From NCBI GenBank assembly GCA_963383645.1, contig OY726569.1:76540135-76604134 (forward strand): a stretch of 64,000 nucleotides of DNA, in the 5' to 3' direction. Shown one piece after another: positions 22,115 to 33,335 of the stretch (within the stretch, counting starts at the first letter, position 1; every line of letters begins with the position of its first letter). Made by a program: the position numbers and the translations under genes. The stretch is from Muscardinus avellanarius. Its lineage: Eukaryota > Chordata > Mammalia > Rodentia > Gliridae. A model generated the notes under the pieces. The model made no database searches. It saw only the letters and a list, made by a program, of their open reading frames with translations, and had not been told where the DNA came from.

Positions 22115-24200
22115 CACAATAAAAGTCTTTTTTCTATTCACCCATGACATTTATTTTGATTGGAGAATTTAATTCATTTACATTTAAATAATAACTGATT
22201 AGGAAAGATTTAATTACATAAAAAAATTTGTTCTCTTATGCCCCACCTACTACTTTATGTTATCAGTTTCACAAATGGTTTCTTTTTTATTGTGTATCTC
22301 TTACAGAATTTAATAGTTAATTTTATAAGATTTAATTTTATCTATATATTTACCTTTACTAGAGAGCTCCATGTTTTTATATGTATTTTTTTGGTGGTAC
22401 TGGGGTTCCTGGAAGCCCTTCTACCTCCGGGCTACACTCCCTAACCTATTTTATACTTTTTTATTTGGAAACAGGGTCTCCTAAGCCAGCGTGGCTGACT
22501 TCGAACCTGCATGGTCCTCCTGTCTCCGCCTCCCAAGCACGGGGATTACAAGCTTTTGCCACCATGCCCAGCTTTTTTATATGTTTTTATATTGGTTTAG
22601 TATCTTTTCATTTGAAGGACTCCCTTTAGCATTTTTTGGTAAGGCAGTGATGAACTCTCTTAGCTTTTATTTATGTGGGAAAGTCTTCATTTCTCTTTAT
22701 TATTGAAAGGCTAGTTTGTTGGACCTCATATTCTTGGTTGCCAAACTTTTTGTTTTTCATTTTGAATATATTATTTTGTTTTCTTATGGCCTATAAGGTT
22801 TCTGCTGAGAAATATGCTGATAATCTTATGGAAGCCTCTTATATAAGATGAGTCACTTTTCTTCTTGCTGTTTTCAAAATTATCTCTTTGTCTTTTATTA
22901 ACTTGACAGTATGATTATAATGTGCCTCAGTGTAGGCTATTTGGTCTTATCCTCATTAAAGTCTGAGCTTTTTGAATTTGGATATTTCTTTTCTGGATGT
23001 GGGAAGTTCTTGGGTCATTATTTCTATCAAATAATTTATCTGCTTATTTCTCTTTATTTCCCCTTTCTAGGACTGTCATAATACATAGTATATGTTGATT
23101 TACTTGATGGTATTTAATTATTTTGCTCCTCAGACTGGAAATGACCTGTTTTTAAGTTCATTGATTCTTTCTTACTCTTTGTGAAGCTTGCTATTAAGTC
23201 CTCCTTTTTTTCAATTAACTTACTATATTTTCTCAGTTCCAGACTTTCAGTTGCTCCTTTTTCTTTTTTCTACCTTCTTATTGATACCCTCATTTGTTCA
23301 TTCTTCATTTTCATGATTTTGTTTAGTTGTCTGTGTATTCTTTTGACTTACTGAGTTTCTTTAAGATAGCTGTTCTGAAAGCTTTGTCAGCTAGTTCATA
23401 GATCATATTTCTTTCTGTTTCTCTGATCAGTTTTTAGTAATATATTATGGTCCTTTGATTGGGCCATGGTTCCTTATTTCTTCATTTGCTTTTTTCTTGG
23501 CTATAATTTGAGCATTTAAAATATAGCCAGTTCTCCCAGTGTTTATAGACTTACTTTATACAGGGAAAGACATTTACCAGTTAGCCTAGCTAGAAATTCT
23601 GAGGGCCTGTCCAGCCTATTCTGGAGATTTATTTCCTTTGGGTTTGTAGGTACAATTTCAGTTAGAGGTTTGCCAACTCTTGGAGTTTTTAATCCCTTCT
23701 CCCTCTAGTGTTGCTCTGAAGTATTACAAGTTCTCTGCTAAAGCAACAAGCCACCAAGTCATCTTTTGTTGTCTGTGACCTCAGACATCCAGAGTTTGTT
23801 AGTCCCCCATCAGAACTCTGGATTAGGCAACAGAAAAAAATGAGTCCCTCAGGCATTCTCCTGAAAATTTGGAATGTGGGGTATACATTTCACTCCTTTC
23901 TTTCCCTGAGAAGGGAGAAAAAAGCCTTAGTAGTGTATTTTTCCCCAATCCCATTGAGTTGTGCCAGCTGAAGTAAAAGCTAACAATGAAATACAATGAC
24001 TTTTCCTACCTGTTTCAACTCTACTGTTCATGGCTTTGTGTTGCCTGGGGGTATTCTGACTTCTTAATTGGTTCCTGGAGGTCTCATAAAGGCTTTTTGG
24101 ACTGTGTAGTGTTGGACTGGAGATTGTTGGACTGAATATTGGCAAGCCAGTATCTGTGTGGAGAAAAGAGATTTGAGGCTTCCTATTCTACCATCCTGCT
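22115..24200 (-). pseudogene. Antisense L1M: ORF2 start, ORF1 and 5' region
   Basis: 22140-22384 resembles the reverse of early ORF2 ('gagaatttaattcatttaca'). 22590-23480 is the reverse of an ancient ORF1, with coiled-coil-type phrases such as 'tttctgctgagaaatatgct' and 'tgattataatgtgcctcag'. To about 24200 it looks like 5' UTR, less surely. No intact frame. Confidence 0.65.
22385..22574 (-). mobile_element. B1-dID SINE, younger variant
   Basis: Antisense, flanked by 'tttttatatgt'. Shows 'ggggttcctggaagcccttc' in place of the standard B-box region and 'aagcacggggattacaagc' in the head, as in the 17299 copy. Well preserved. Confidence 0.9.
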
Positions 24201-24288
24201 TACATTTTCTTTCAGGAAGATTAGTTTTTATATCTATCAGTGTATGGCCATGGAAAGGCTACTGTATTGGGGGTTTGTAGATAAAATT

Positions 24289-24292
<4 letters not shown>

Positions 24293-24331
<39 letters not shown>

Positions 24332-24341
24332 CGTGCATGTG

Positions 24342-24409
<68 letters not shown>

Positions 24410-24580
24410 TTGGGATTGAACCCAGGGAAACTCTACCACTGATTTATATCCCCAACCCTTCTAATCTTTTATTTTGAGGCAGAGTCTTACTAAGTTGAGA
24501 GACTAGTCCTGAACTCACAATCCTCCTGTCTTAGCCTCTAAGCTGTGGGAAGATATGTATGCAACACCACTCTTAGCTAA
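24293..24580 (-). mobile_element. Antisense SINE with a (TG)n-(GA)n tail
   Basis: (TG)19 at 24293-24330, a 'cgtgcatgtgtgga' spacer, then (GA)n at 24344-24406, directly followed by a degraded antisense B1-dID body ('gggattgaacccagggaaac' ... 'atccccaaccc'). The microsatellites occupy the place of the SINE tail. Cys/Val- and Glu/Arg- or Leu/Ser-rich frames here are microsatellite translations. Confidence 0.85.
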
Positions 24581-24589
24581 ATTCCATAC

Positions 24590-25278
24590 ACCTTTTTCTA
24601 CAACCTGTGGTCATGGCAGCTATTGCTACATTAAGATACTAGAATAGATATTATAATAGTATATTTTAGAAACTATAAAATCTAAAGGAATGTATTACTT
24701 ATCTTCTTCCTACTCTCAAAGCTTTAAAGATACAGAAAATTTTATTAACTTTTTCTAATAATGAACTCAATAAATGCTTATGATAGAATGTAAATGGAAA
24801 TTAATGATAATCTGCTTGACCTTTTTGTTTGCTAACATTTTGAAGTGTTTACATTTTATATGTAATCTGTTAATGTATTCAGAATTTTATATCTTTAAAT
24901 ATTCTCTGTACAAGGTTTTGTTTACTGTCTGATCACCAGGATTTATAATAAAAATTTCATATTAAACATTTAGTTATTAATTTTCCAATAGTTCTACATT
25001 GTCATAATGCATGGCTATCTCATACCTTATTTAATGATATACTCATATCCTACATTTCTATTTGAGGTTATTATAAACATGAAGTTCTGAATATCTTTGC
25101 AAAAATATTTTATATGATTTAAGAATAAGCTTTTTTCTCAAATAGAATTCTAGAGGTAGAAGTATAGGTCAAAGAGGAGTATAAACATTAATGGTTTTAG
25201 AATTTTTCTATATCTGTCTATTGCTTTCAAACAATGTGGGACAATATCTGTCACATTGCTCTTATTTCTTATAAGGAT
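24590..25278 (-). mobile_element. AT-rich DNA, right part antisense L1M
   Basis: Up to about 24980 I recognise nothing. From 24980 'ttctacattgtcataatgca', 'ttataaacatgaag' and 'gaattctagaggtagaag' resemble the reverse of L1 ORF2 3' sequence in very old elements. The match is weak but ordered. Confidence 0.4.
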
Positions 25279-25293
25279 TATCTTTACATTTTT

Positions 25294-25476
25294 TTTTTTT
25301 TGGTGGTACTGGGGATGAAACTCTTCTACCTCCGGGCTACACTCCCAGACCTATTTTATATTTTTATTTGGAAACAGGGTCTCTTAAGCCAGTGAGGCTG
25401 GCTTCGAACCTGCATGATCCTCCTGTCTCCGCCTCCCAAGCACGGGGATTACAAGCTTGCACCACCACACCTAGCC
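25294..25476 (-). mobile_element. B1-dID SINE, younger variant
   Basis: Flanked by a perfect 15-bp duplication 'tatctttacattttt' (25279-25293, 25477-25491). The ID part is shortened: 'actggggatgaaactcttct' lacks several bases found in the 17299 copy. Head ends 'aagcttgcaccacc'. Confidence 0.95.
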
Positions 25477-25740
25477 TATCTTTACATTTTTAAATCAACT
25501 TTATATCTGAAATTTTTATTGAAATTTATTCATATGTTAAAATTATTACCAAGGCTAAACAGATATATTTGTATATCATTGTTTTGTACTTATGACTCAA
25601 TTATTCTTATTCCCTTTATCCAATTTTACATTGAGATATTAGAGATGTTTCCTTCAGTTAATTTTTTACTGTTTATATATTAAGAGAATTAATATTTTTT
25701 ACTTTGTAGTGTTTTCCACTGATTTATTGTATGTCTAGTT

Positions 25741-26225
25741 TTATTGACATGGTATGTTCACATGTATACACATAATTGATGGTAGTATTTCCATTAATGA
25801 ACTTCTATCTTCCTCCTTTACCCTTAGATCTCCTCCCTGGCTCTACTTCATTATCTGGAGTCTGTTGTTTCCCAATTACTCCCTATCCAGCACATATTAG
25901 AGAAAACATATGACTCTTCACTCACTGTGATTGGCTAATCTCACTTAACATAATGCTCTTTTGGTCCTTTCATGTTCTTGCAAATGATATAGTTTTATTC
26001 TTCTTTATTGCTGAGTAGAATTCCATTGTGTGTATTTCCCATAATTTTGTAATCCATTCATATATTGATGAACACCTAGGTTGCTTTCATAATTTGGCTA
26101 TTGTGAATTGTGTTGCTATAAACATGGGTATGCATATATTACTGTAGTTCTCAGGTTTCAGCCCTTTAGGAAAGATACCCAAGAGTGGTTTAGCCAGATC
26201 ATATGGTTCAAAAACCATTTTTTTG
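25741..26225 (-). pseudogene. Antisense L1 3' UTR and ORF2 end
   Basis: 'ttagagaaaacatatgactc', 'ggctaatctcacttaacata' then 'gctgagtagaattccattgt', 'tcatatattgatgaacacct' and 'tgctataaacatgggtatgc' are the reverse of L1 from 3' UTR into the ORF2 C terminus. The reading stops abruptly near 26225, where a different part of L1 begins. Confidence 0.75.
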
Positions 26226-27035
26226 AGGAAAGATCTACTGGCAATATCAGTTCCATCATTTCTGTTTATCTGAAAGTCTTTAGTTTTTCTTATCCCTTAA
26301 AGGGTAATTTTGCTGAATACAGAATTCTAAGTTGGGGGGAATCACTACCCCAACACTAATATTTTACTTCATTTTCTTCTTGCACGGTTTCTAAAAAGAA
26401 GTTTAATGTATCTTAATTCTAATTTCTCTATAGTAGAATGTCTCCTTGTGTCTTCTTTCAACATTTTTCTCTTTGACTTTGGTTTTTCACTATTTGAAAA
26501 TAATAGGCTAGGTGTGATTTTTTTTTTACATTTATCAGCTTGTCGAAATTCTTTAAACTTCTTTTATTGCTGTTTTGGTGTGTCATTTCCTTTGGAAAAT
26601 TCTGTCGTTATTTAAGTATTTTACTCAATTACATGTAGGTTGTATCTTTGAAATTATTCCTCAGTTCTTGTAGAGTTTTTTTCTTCATCATATTCCTTCC
26701 CCTTTGTTCCCCTTTGTCTTCCTCTTCTCTTTCCCTTCCTCTTCCTCTTCCCTTTCTCTTTTTCCTTTCTCCTCTTCTTCTTTTTATTCTCTCATCATTC
26801 TTCTATCCCCTCCCCACCACTTTCCCTTTTTCTTCTTTGTATTTCCATTTGGTAAGAGTCAGTTGACTTATCATCAAACTCACTGATTCTTTCTTTGGCC
26901 ATGGCTAGTCTCATGAACTCATCAAATACATTCTTTATTTAAGTTGCAGTGGGCCTTATATCTAGTGTTGACTTCTGGTTCCTTCCTGGAGTGTTTATCA
27001 ATCAGCCAATATTACCTCTGTTCTTTTGTATTGTC
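26226..27035 (-). pseudogene. Antisense L1M ORF1 region (likely)
   Basis: 'ttttgctgaatacagaattc' and 'tctttgactttggtttttca' resemble the reverse of an ancient L1M or HAL1 ORF1. The jump from ORF2 end (26225) straight into ORF1-like sequence means an internal deletion or two abutting elements. A CT-rich low-complexity tract lies at 26690-26850. Confidence 0.5.
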
Positions 27036-27039
27036 TACT

Positions 27040-27836
27040 ACTTCTATCAGTGTTTTAATGGTTAATTTTAGGTGTCAATTTGATAATTTCACTGGATTAA
27101 GGACAGGCAGATACCTGGTAAAGCATTGCTTCTTTCTTTTTCTTTTTCTGGTACTGGGGATTTAACTCAGGGGCATTCTTCCTCTGAGCTACACGCCCAG
27201 ACCTATTTTATTTGGAAATGGTCTAAATTGATAAGAGCCTTGCTAAAAGTCAGTGATGCTGGCTTTTAACCCATCTCAGCCTCTCAAGTACTGGGATTAT
27301 AAGCATGCACCGTCATGCCTGGCTATGAAGCATTATTTCTACGTGTGTCTATAATGGTGTTGCCAGAAGAGACTGGCTTTCAAATCAGTTAATGAGAATG
27401 TTTCACCCCCACCCAATGTAGAAGAGCACCATCCAATCAGTTGAGAGCCCTGATAGAACAAAAAGGGAGGGGGAAGACAGATTCACATACTCTCTCACTC
27501 TTTCTTCTAAGGCTGGAGATTCATCTTCTCCTGAACATGGACATCAGAATTTCAGATTTTCTTCCTTTCAGATTTTGGATCTTGTATCAGAAACCCATCC
27601 TTTTAGATTTTCAGACTGAGGCTATTAGTTACACTATCAGTTCTCTGGTTCTTAGGCCTTTGGACTTAGACTTAGCCATGCTCCCTGCTTCTATGGTTCT
27701 CCAGCTTGGAGATGTCATCTTATGGGATTTCTCAGCCTCATATTTACAGCTAGTACCCCCATTAAGTTTCCTCTCATTTATCCAGCTATATATTTATCCA
27801 ACTGGTTCTGTTTCTCTGAAGAACCATGACTAACGC
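27040..27836 (+). mobile_element. Ancient LTR-like repeat, family uncertain
   Basis: 'taattttaggtgtcaatttg', 'gtgtctataatggtgttgcc', 'catccaatcagttgagagcc', 'ctgatagaacaaaaagg', 'tggttctccagcttgg' and 'ctggttctgtttctctgaag' followed by 'aaccatgactaa' reproduce in order a common mammalian repeat ending in GGAGAACCCTGACTAA. I cannot settle LTR against DNA transposon. The 130-codon frame at 27441-27833 runs through it and is not a gene. A 100-bp piece of the same family is at 55923. Confidence 0.6.
27134..27327 (-). mobile_element. B1-dID SINE, antisense
   Basis: Inserted in the LTR-like repeat; duplication 'aagcattgcttct' (27121-27133) and 'aagcattatttct' (27328-27340) with two differences. 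The B1 part has lost part of the 'gaggctggcttcgaacctg' region. Confidence 0.85.
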
Positions 27837-27839
27837 GTA

Positions 27840-28035
27840 TTAATCATAGTTATTTTAAATTCTCTGTCGCATAATTCCAACATCTGCCTGCTTCTGATGA
27901 TTGCTCTGTCTCGTCAAATTGTGTTTTTCTTGCCTTTTTTATATGTCTTGTAACTTGTATTGAAGGTTGAACTATAATGGCTTAGGCAATAGGTCTTTAA
28001 TGTGAAGACTTTTTTGAAAAATAATCTAGTGTATA
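27840..28035 (-). mobile_element. Antisense L1M 5' fragment (weak)
   Basis: 'aattctctgtcgcataattc' followed by 'caacatctgcctgc' and 'gtcttgtaacttgtattgaa' resembles the reverse of ancient L1M/HAL1 5' sequence. It continues the antisense L1 of 26226 across the LTR-like repeat. Confidence 0.4.
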
Positions 28036-28042
28036 GTTGTCC

Positions 28043-28062
28043 TGTATATATGTGTGTGTGTG

Positions 28063-28112
<50 letters not shown>

Positions 28113-28184
28113 TGTGTGTGTGTATATATATGTGTGTGTGTGTATATATATGTGTGTGTGTGTGTATATATGTGTGTGTGTGTG

Positions 28185-28224
<40 letters not shown>

Positions 28225-28230
28225 TATATA
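28043..28230. repeat. Compound (TG)n(TA)n microsatellite
   Basis: Alternating blocks of TG repeats and TATATA over 188 bp, with the block 'tatatatgtgtgtgtg' recurring. All bases alternate purine-pyrimidine, which favours Z-DNA and slippage. The Cys/Val frames (64-113 codons) are artefacts. Confidence 0.95.
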
Positions 28231-28599
28231 GTATCCCCTATTTTTCTTGGTATTCTCTAAGAACTCTTCAGGTAGAGTCCATATATTATAGCTCTTTCAA
28301 CTATAATCGCCTAATTTATTTTTATTATCTTGGTAAAATATGATTCTTAGTTGTGGGGAAGGAGAAGCATTTTATAATCTCATAATTAAATATCAGTCTG
28401 TCAGTGGGCCTGTGTTTCTGAACTGTGTCCTTCATAAGTATTTTTTGGCTTTTTTAAAAGCTCCCTTAGATGATTCAGGAAGGCTAGAGGGAGAAATGTC
28501 CTTATTCCAAGCATAATAAGTTTCTGGTAAAGTTGGTTTGGATTCTACTGTGGAAAGTACATTTTCATTATGGAGAATCCTTTGGGCAGATTCTACAAT

Positions 28600-28786
28600 G
28601 GCTATTATTATAGATTGAATGTTTGTGTTCCCCTAAAATCTATATGTTTAAGCCTCAGTGTGATGATATTTTAAAATGAAGCACTTGTGAGGTAATTAGA
28701 GATAGATGAGGTCATGTGGGTAAGGTCTTGGCCTGATGGAATTAGTGCCCTTGTATGAAGAGACACCAGTGGGTTTGCTTATAAAG

Positions 28787-28864
<78 letters not shown>

Positions 28865-29040
28865 TGAGAAAAGGCAAGATATTAGCTGTCTGCATGCCAG
28901 GTAGAGGATTCTCACTAGAATTTGATCCTGTTGGCATCTTGACCTTGGACTTCCAGCTTCCAGAATTTAGAGAAAATAAGTTCTTTTGTTCAAGCCACCC
29001 AGGCTGTGTTGTGGTGGCTGACTCTTTAAATTTAAGCTGA
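28600..29040 (+). mobile_element. MaLR-type LTR with expanded (CT)n
   Basis: 'agattgaatgtttgtgttcc', 'cagtgtgatgatatttt', 'gtgaggtaattagagatag', 'tggaattagtgccctt', 'gaccttggacttccagcttc' and 'tcaagccacccaggctgtg' follow the order of ERVL-MaLR LTRs (MST/MLT group). A (CT)35 run at 28790-28859 has expanded inside. This is a solo LTR fossil; no internal retroviral region is seen. Confidence 0.7.
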
Positions 29041-29915
29041 CTCTTAAATCTCTGTTAGAGTGTTAAGGAGATCTAGGAGATTTTGGGAGCCTAAACCCAC
29101 TAAAGGATGAAGATCTAAGACTTCAGACTCTAAGACTTTCTCATTCCCAAGTATCCCACATTCTGCTTCTACCATTTGGGAGAATTACTCTTCAAATGTT
29201 TCTGCCAGCTTATGACTCCAGCAGCTTCTGGTCTAGGTAAGAAGATCACAGCTATGTGTCACCCAATTGCCTTCTCTCCAGATTTTGTGGTCACAGTTTC
29301 CCCTGCCATCTCAGGTCTTAGAATGGTCCAAAAATCTCATCAGAAAATTCTTGATTCAAGGATGGAGTGATAACTTCCCAGCTCTTTATATGTTGGAACT
29401 GTAACTAGAAGTCTCTTTGTGTTCTCAAGTTTTACTTTTCCCCCTTTGAGTTCCATAAAGTATTTAGTGCTCTGCAGTAAGAATATTTTGAATTTTTCCA
29501 CAAATTACTAATTAAACAATCCATCTCTTTCTCAGTGATTTACGATGCTTTCTTTATCACATTAAACACACATGCATTTTCTTTCGTTTGTCTCAGCATC
29601 TTTTTCAGTACTATCTAACTTGTTCTCTTCAGTCTTTTATATTCTTTTGGACCTAAGTCATACCATTTTAATTTTTATTCCTCACAACATATTTTGTCAT
29701 GAGGCAGAACAAATATTCCCTTGGTAACTCTTCTTTTAAATCTTCCTTTCTCTACTAAATATTAATCCAGATAAATGTGGTCATTTTTTGGTTATCTCCT
29801 CAAAACTGGTCTTCTCCCGAGTAATCAGAATTACAGTAGGCTTAAAAAAAATGGCCTGTAAAATCATATGTGACTAAATGCTAGTATTGTTATTAAGTCA
29901 AGTATTAAAATCTTC
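29041..29915. other. Unassigned DNA
   Basis: No gene or repeat recognised. The 64-codon frame at 29176-29370 has no recognisable domain. Confidence 0.55.
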
Positions 29916-29917
29916 AT

Positions 29918-30122
29918 TGCTTTTTTTGTGATACTGGGGATGGAACCCAGGGGCATTCTACCTCCAAGCTACACCCCCAGCCCTATTTTTTATTCTTTAT
30001 TTTGAAACAGGGTCTCACTGAGTTGCAAAGGGCCTCACTAAGTAGCTGAGGCTGTCCTCAAAAAACAATCCTCCTGTCTCAGCCTCCTGAATGCTGGGAT
30101 TACAAGCATGCACCATCATTCT
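29918..30122 (-). mobile_element. B1-dID SINE, antisense
   Basis: Close to the older subfamily norm: 'tggaacccaggggcattcta', 'acacccccagccctattttt', 'ctcactgagttgcaaagggc', 'tgctgggattacaagcatgc'. Full length, moderately preserved. Confidence 0.9.
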
Positions 30123-30124
30123 GG

Positions 30125-31272
30125 AATTTCACTGCTTTTTAAAATATAAACTTTTTATATAAATTAAACCACATTTTCAGATTTACAGAAAAGTTATGAA
30201 GATAAGCACAAAGAATTCCCACTTGCCTCATACTCATTTTCTCTTATTATTAATATCTTACATTGGTATGGTGCATTTGTTAAATTAGTGGACAAATCTG
30301 GGTATATTAAAGCCCACTCTTTACTCAGATTGCCTTAGTTTTACCTAGTGCACTTGTTCAATTCCAGGATCCCATCCAGGACATTAGTATCATATTTAGT
30401 CCTCATGTCTCCATAGGCTCCTCTGGACTATGGCAGTTTCTTAGACTGTCCTTGGTTTTGATGGCTTTGATAGCTGTGAGGAATGCTGTTCAGGTATTTT
30501 TTTGGATTTCTCCTATAGGTCTTCACTTGATGTTTTTCTCATGATTAGACCAGAGTTAGAGATTTTGGGGTAGTAAAGACCACAGAGGTATAGTGCCTTG
30601 TATCTATCTCAAAGGAACATACTGTGATCATGAGTCGTCACTGTTGATGCTGACTTTGGTCACCTGGCAAAAGTCATGCTTCTCAGGTTGCTATTATATT
30701 CTCCTTTCCATTACTGTGCTCTTTGGAAGAAAGCCTCTATGTGGAGGCATACTTGAGTAAGGGGTTATGCTTTGCTTCCTGGCAGTCAGAATATCTACAT
30801 GAATTAATTGGAAATCTTCTGCATGGGAAGTCTGTATCTTTCTCCTTTATTTATTCCGCCATGTATTTCAGTCTGGATTCACAAATATTTATTTCATATG
30901 TTAGGTCATAATACAATCGTTTTTTGCTTTGGTTGTCCTAGCTCTGGCCATTGGGAATTATCTTAGTTGGATCCCATGTTCCTTTGACTTACCCCTAGCA
31001 TTGTGTTTGTTTTTTGAACGCTTCTTTACTTTCTTGAATTATAATATGCTACAAGATCATATTGTATATTTTCTGCCAAATTGTATAATATCTTCTATTT
31101 CTCCTGGCTCATTTTATTGGAGAATGATATTGAAACTGAGATCTGGGCTTTGGGTATTCTATTACCTTTCCAAATCTAAATTTAACAGAAACTGGAGTTT
31201 TGGGAGAAGAATTATTTGCCAAAAAAATTTATTGCTAATCCAGCATATTTATGCCACTTCTCAGGAGGTATA
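30125..31272 (-). mobile_element. Antisense L1M 3' UTR-like sequence
   Basis: 'ttacagaaaagttatgaaga', 'agaattcccacttgcc', 'atcttacattggtatggtgc', 'ttccaggatcccatccagga', 'ctcatgattagaccagagtt', 'tactgtgctctttggaagaa', 'ttggccattgggaattatct' follow in order a long non-coding segment found in mammal-wide L1M (ME-type) 3' ends, read in reverse. Coherent over 1.1 kb. Subfamily is not determinable by eye; the 114-codon frame at 30929-31273 is incidental. Confidence 0.55.
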
Positions 31273-31274
31273 AA

Positions 31275-31760
31275 TTCTGGTAATTGTTGAGTGTCTGCCG
31301 TGTGCCAGACATTATCCCAGCCACTGCAGAGAGAGCAGTAAATGAAACAGTTTAGTGTATGTCTGGTAGCACAAATTCTTGTTTTGTGTCTGGAGGCATA
31401 GGAGTGGTAGGAAAAAATAAATAGGTAATCAGAAGATAAAAGGATAACATGGTCAACAATGACTTGGTATTGCTGCTCTTTAATCAGTGGACCTTGGAAA
31501 GGTCTCCCTGAAGGTCAGGTTTTGAGTCACTTGTATAATGCAAAGAAGGCAACTCTGAAGATCACTGGAGAGACTGTCCCTGAAAGAAGAAACAGCAAAA
31601 GGAAAGAATTTGACATGTTGGAGAGATGGATAGGAGGCCAAAGAAGGAACAGCTGTAGGATGGTAATGGAATAGAAGAATGAAGGGAAAGGCAAACACAG
31701 ATGTAGGTAGGGCCTGGTGGAGATGGTGGTGGTAGAAGGTAGGTAGAGTAATATGGGATA
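31275..31760 (-). mobile_element. L2 3' region, antisense
   Basis: Starts 'ttgagtgtctgccgtgtgcc' (reverse of the L2 tail) and continues 'gaaaggtctccctgaagg' and 'gaaagaagaaacagcaaaag', the reverse of the L2 ORF2 end. The 71- and 100-codon frames over it are incidental. Confidence 0.65.
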
Positions 31761-32750
31761 CCATTCCTGGGGTGCTGACCAACCTAACTTCCTTTCCTTC
31801 TAGACTTTACCTCTCTTAGCCAAACCCTGATTACACTTATTTTTAGATTCTTAGAGGGGCAATTTTGGCCCTTGTTTGCTACATCAGACTTGCTTTGGGC
31901 AGTGATAAGAAGAAAGATCATGGCCTTAGATTCAGAAAATTCTGCCTTTGAATTTTGCATGATAGGAAACTGACTAAAATGATCAGAGCTGTGTTTTTCT
32001 TAAAATCATGCAGATATATTGTGTGAACTGTAGGTGTTTTGGAAAATCAAAATAAATGTTTGCTTATTATTTGTAGTCAAGGTTTAAATGTATATCATGA
32101 GAAGAAATTCTGTTATAAATTGTACATGGTTGAATTGTGTCTTAATAAAGGCAACTCAGGGCTATATTCTCGAGTTATGTTTGAGTAAATATAGATGTTC
32201 CACTTAAATTTGGGAATCATCTTTGTAAGAGTTGCTGGACAAGGCTGATTTTTCATGGACCTTCCTGTCCTCTTCAACTGCTATGTGCTGGTCTCCTGTT
32301 TAGTCCAGACTTGATTCTAGGTTGTCTGCTTCCCACTTACCCATGATGAATCTCACCTGCCTGCCTTCTTTAACTTATGCTCCACCTGCCTGTGCTGAGT
32401 CTAGCCAGCATATGCCTGAATTTTGGCCTCTAGAGCCATGTGTACTCTTTGCAATGTTCTATGTACCCACCAAAAATCTCATGGTCCAGAGACTTCACTG
32501 ACATCTGGGTCAGGAGTCACAAAGAGGTCCTGTTCCCTACCATTGAGCCTCCCTTCCTTTCCCTTGTCTCCTTGGTCCACTTCCTTTACTGCTCTTCTTT
32601 CTACTATGTTCCAGAAGCAAACCAACTCTCTCCATGATCTGGAATCAGGTCTCTGGAGTTCTCATCTTCTACCCCATGTGGGTTACCAAGTCATTTCTTC
32701 CAAACATACATTAAAACTCTCGAGTAACATTATCTCTATATTTTTCCATG
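31761..32750. other. Unassigned DNA
   Basis: No gene or repeat recognised. The 122-codon frame at 32423-32791 and its neighbour have no recognisable domain and run into an L1 3' end. Confidence 0.5.
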
Positions 32751-32754
32751 TTTT

Positions 32755-32945
32755 ACATATATGCTGTTATTGGTGCATTTACGTCTCATGATGTAGTTCA
32801 GAGTGATAGGGCCACCCAACACACAGCACTTAATGAGGTCTTCTGTGTTTTTTTGAGTGATGGCTTTAATGTCATCTTCTAAGGGGAGTCCTCGCCCTAC
32901 CCATCAGGCTCCTCCACCACCCCCCTCCCAGCACTCTCAGATTCT
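32755..32945 (-). mobile_element. L1 3' end, antisense
   Basis: 'gctgttattggtgcatttac', 'catgatgtagttcagagtga', 'aacacacagcactt', then a C-rich block 'ccaccacccccctcccagc'. Belongs with the 8920, 39450 and 48080 copies. Right edge uncertain. Confidence 0.65.
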
Positions 32946-33079
32946 TAGGTAACTTTGTTCTTCTTCATGGTGTTTATCAGTACCAAGTGTTATCTCTTGT
33001 GTTTATTCATTGCTTCCTGAGGTGAGTGACAGGATACCACTCTCAACAATATGTTAATTGCCTCTTATTTGACATTCCT

Positions 33080-33335
33080 TTGTTCTGGACCCATGGAACA
33101 TAAAGATGATTGTAAATCATAATGGGGTTCACTATTTAGTGCAACAAAAGATAAATAGACATATGCTATACGTGCTGCAACAGAAGTATACACCATAGGG
33201 ACCCAAGGAATATCATAGCCTGGTATAAATGAATGAGATAAAGAAAGTCTTCCTAGAGGAGAGAATGCATAGATTGTATTTAAGGAAGCCCAAGGTTCCA
33301 CTGGAGGAAATCTTTCTAAATGGAAGCTGCCGCCT
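33080..33335 (-). mobile_element. L2-like fragment, antisense (weak)
   Basis: 'agtgcaacaaaagataaata', then 'aaagtcttcctagaggagag' resembles the reverse of L2 3' sequence (GGAAGGCTTCCTGGAGGAGG). Old and short. Confidence 0.35.

Noticed and set aside
27441..27833. 130-codon open frame
   Set aside because: It runs through a recognisable ancient LTR-like repeat that has no coding capacity here.
28002..28343. Cys/Val/Tyr-rich frames
   Set aside because: Direct translation of the TG/TA microsatellite.
28600..29040. Intact endogenous retrovirus next to the MaLR LTRs
   Set aside because: None of the three LTR-like copies (28600, 47690, 57052) is followed by gag, pol or env-like sequence; all are solo fossils.
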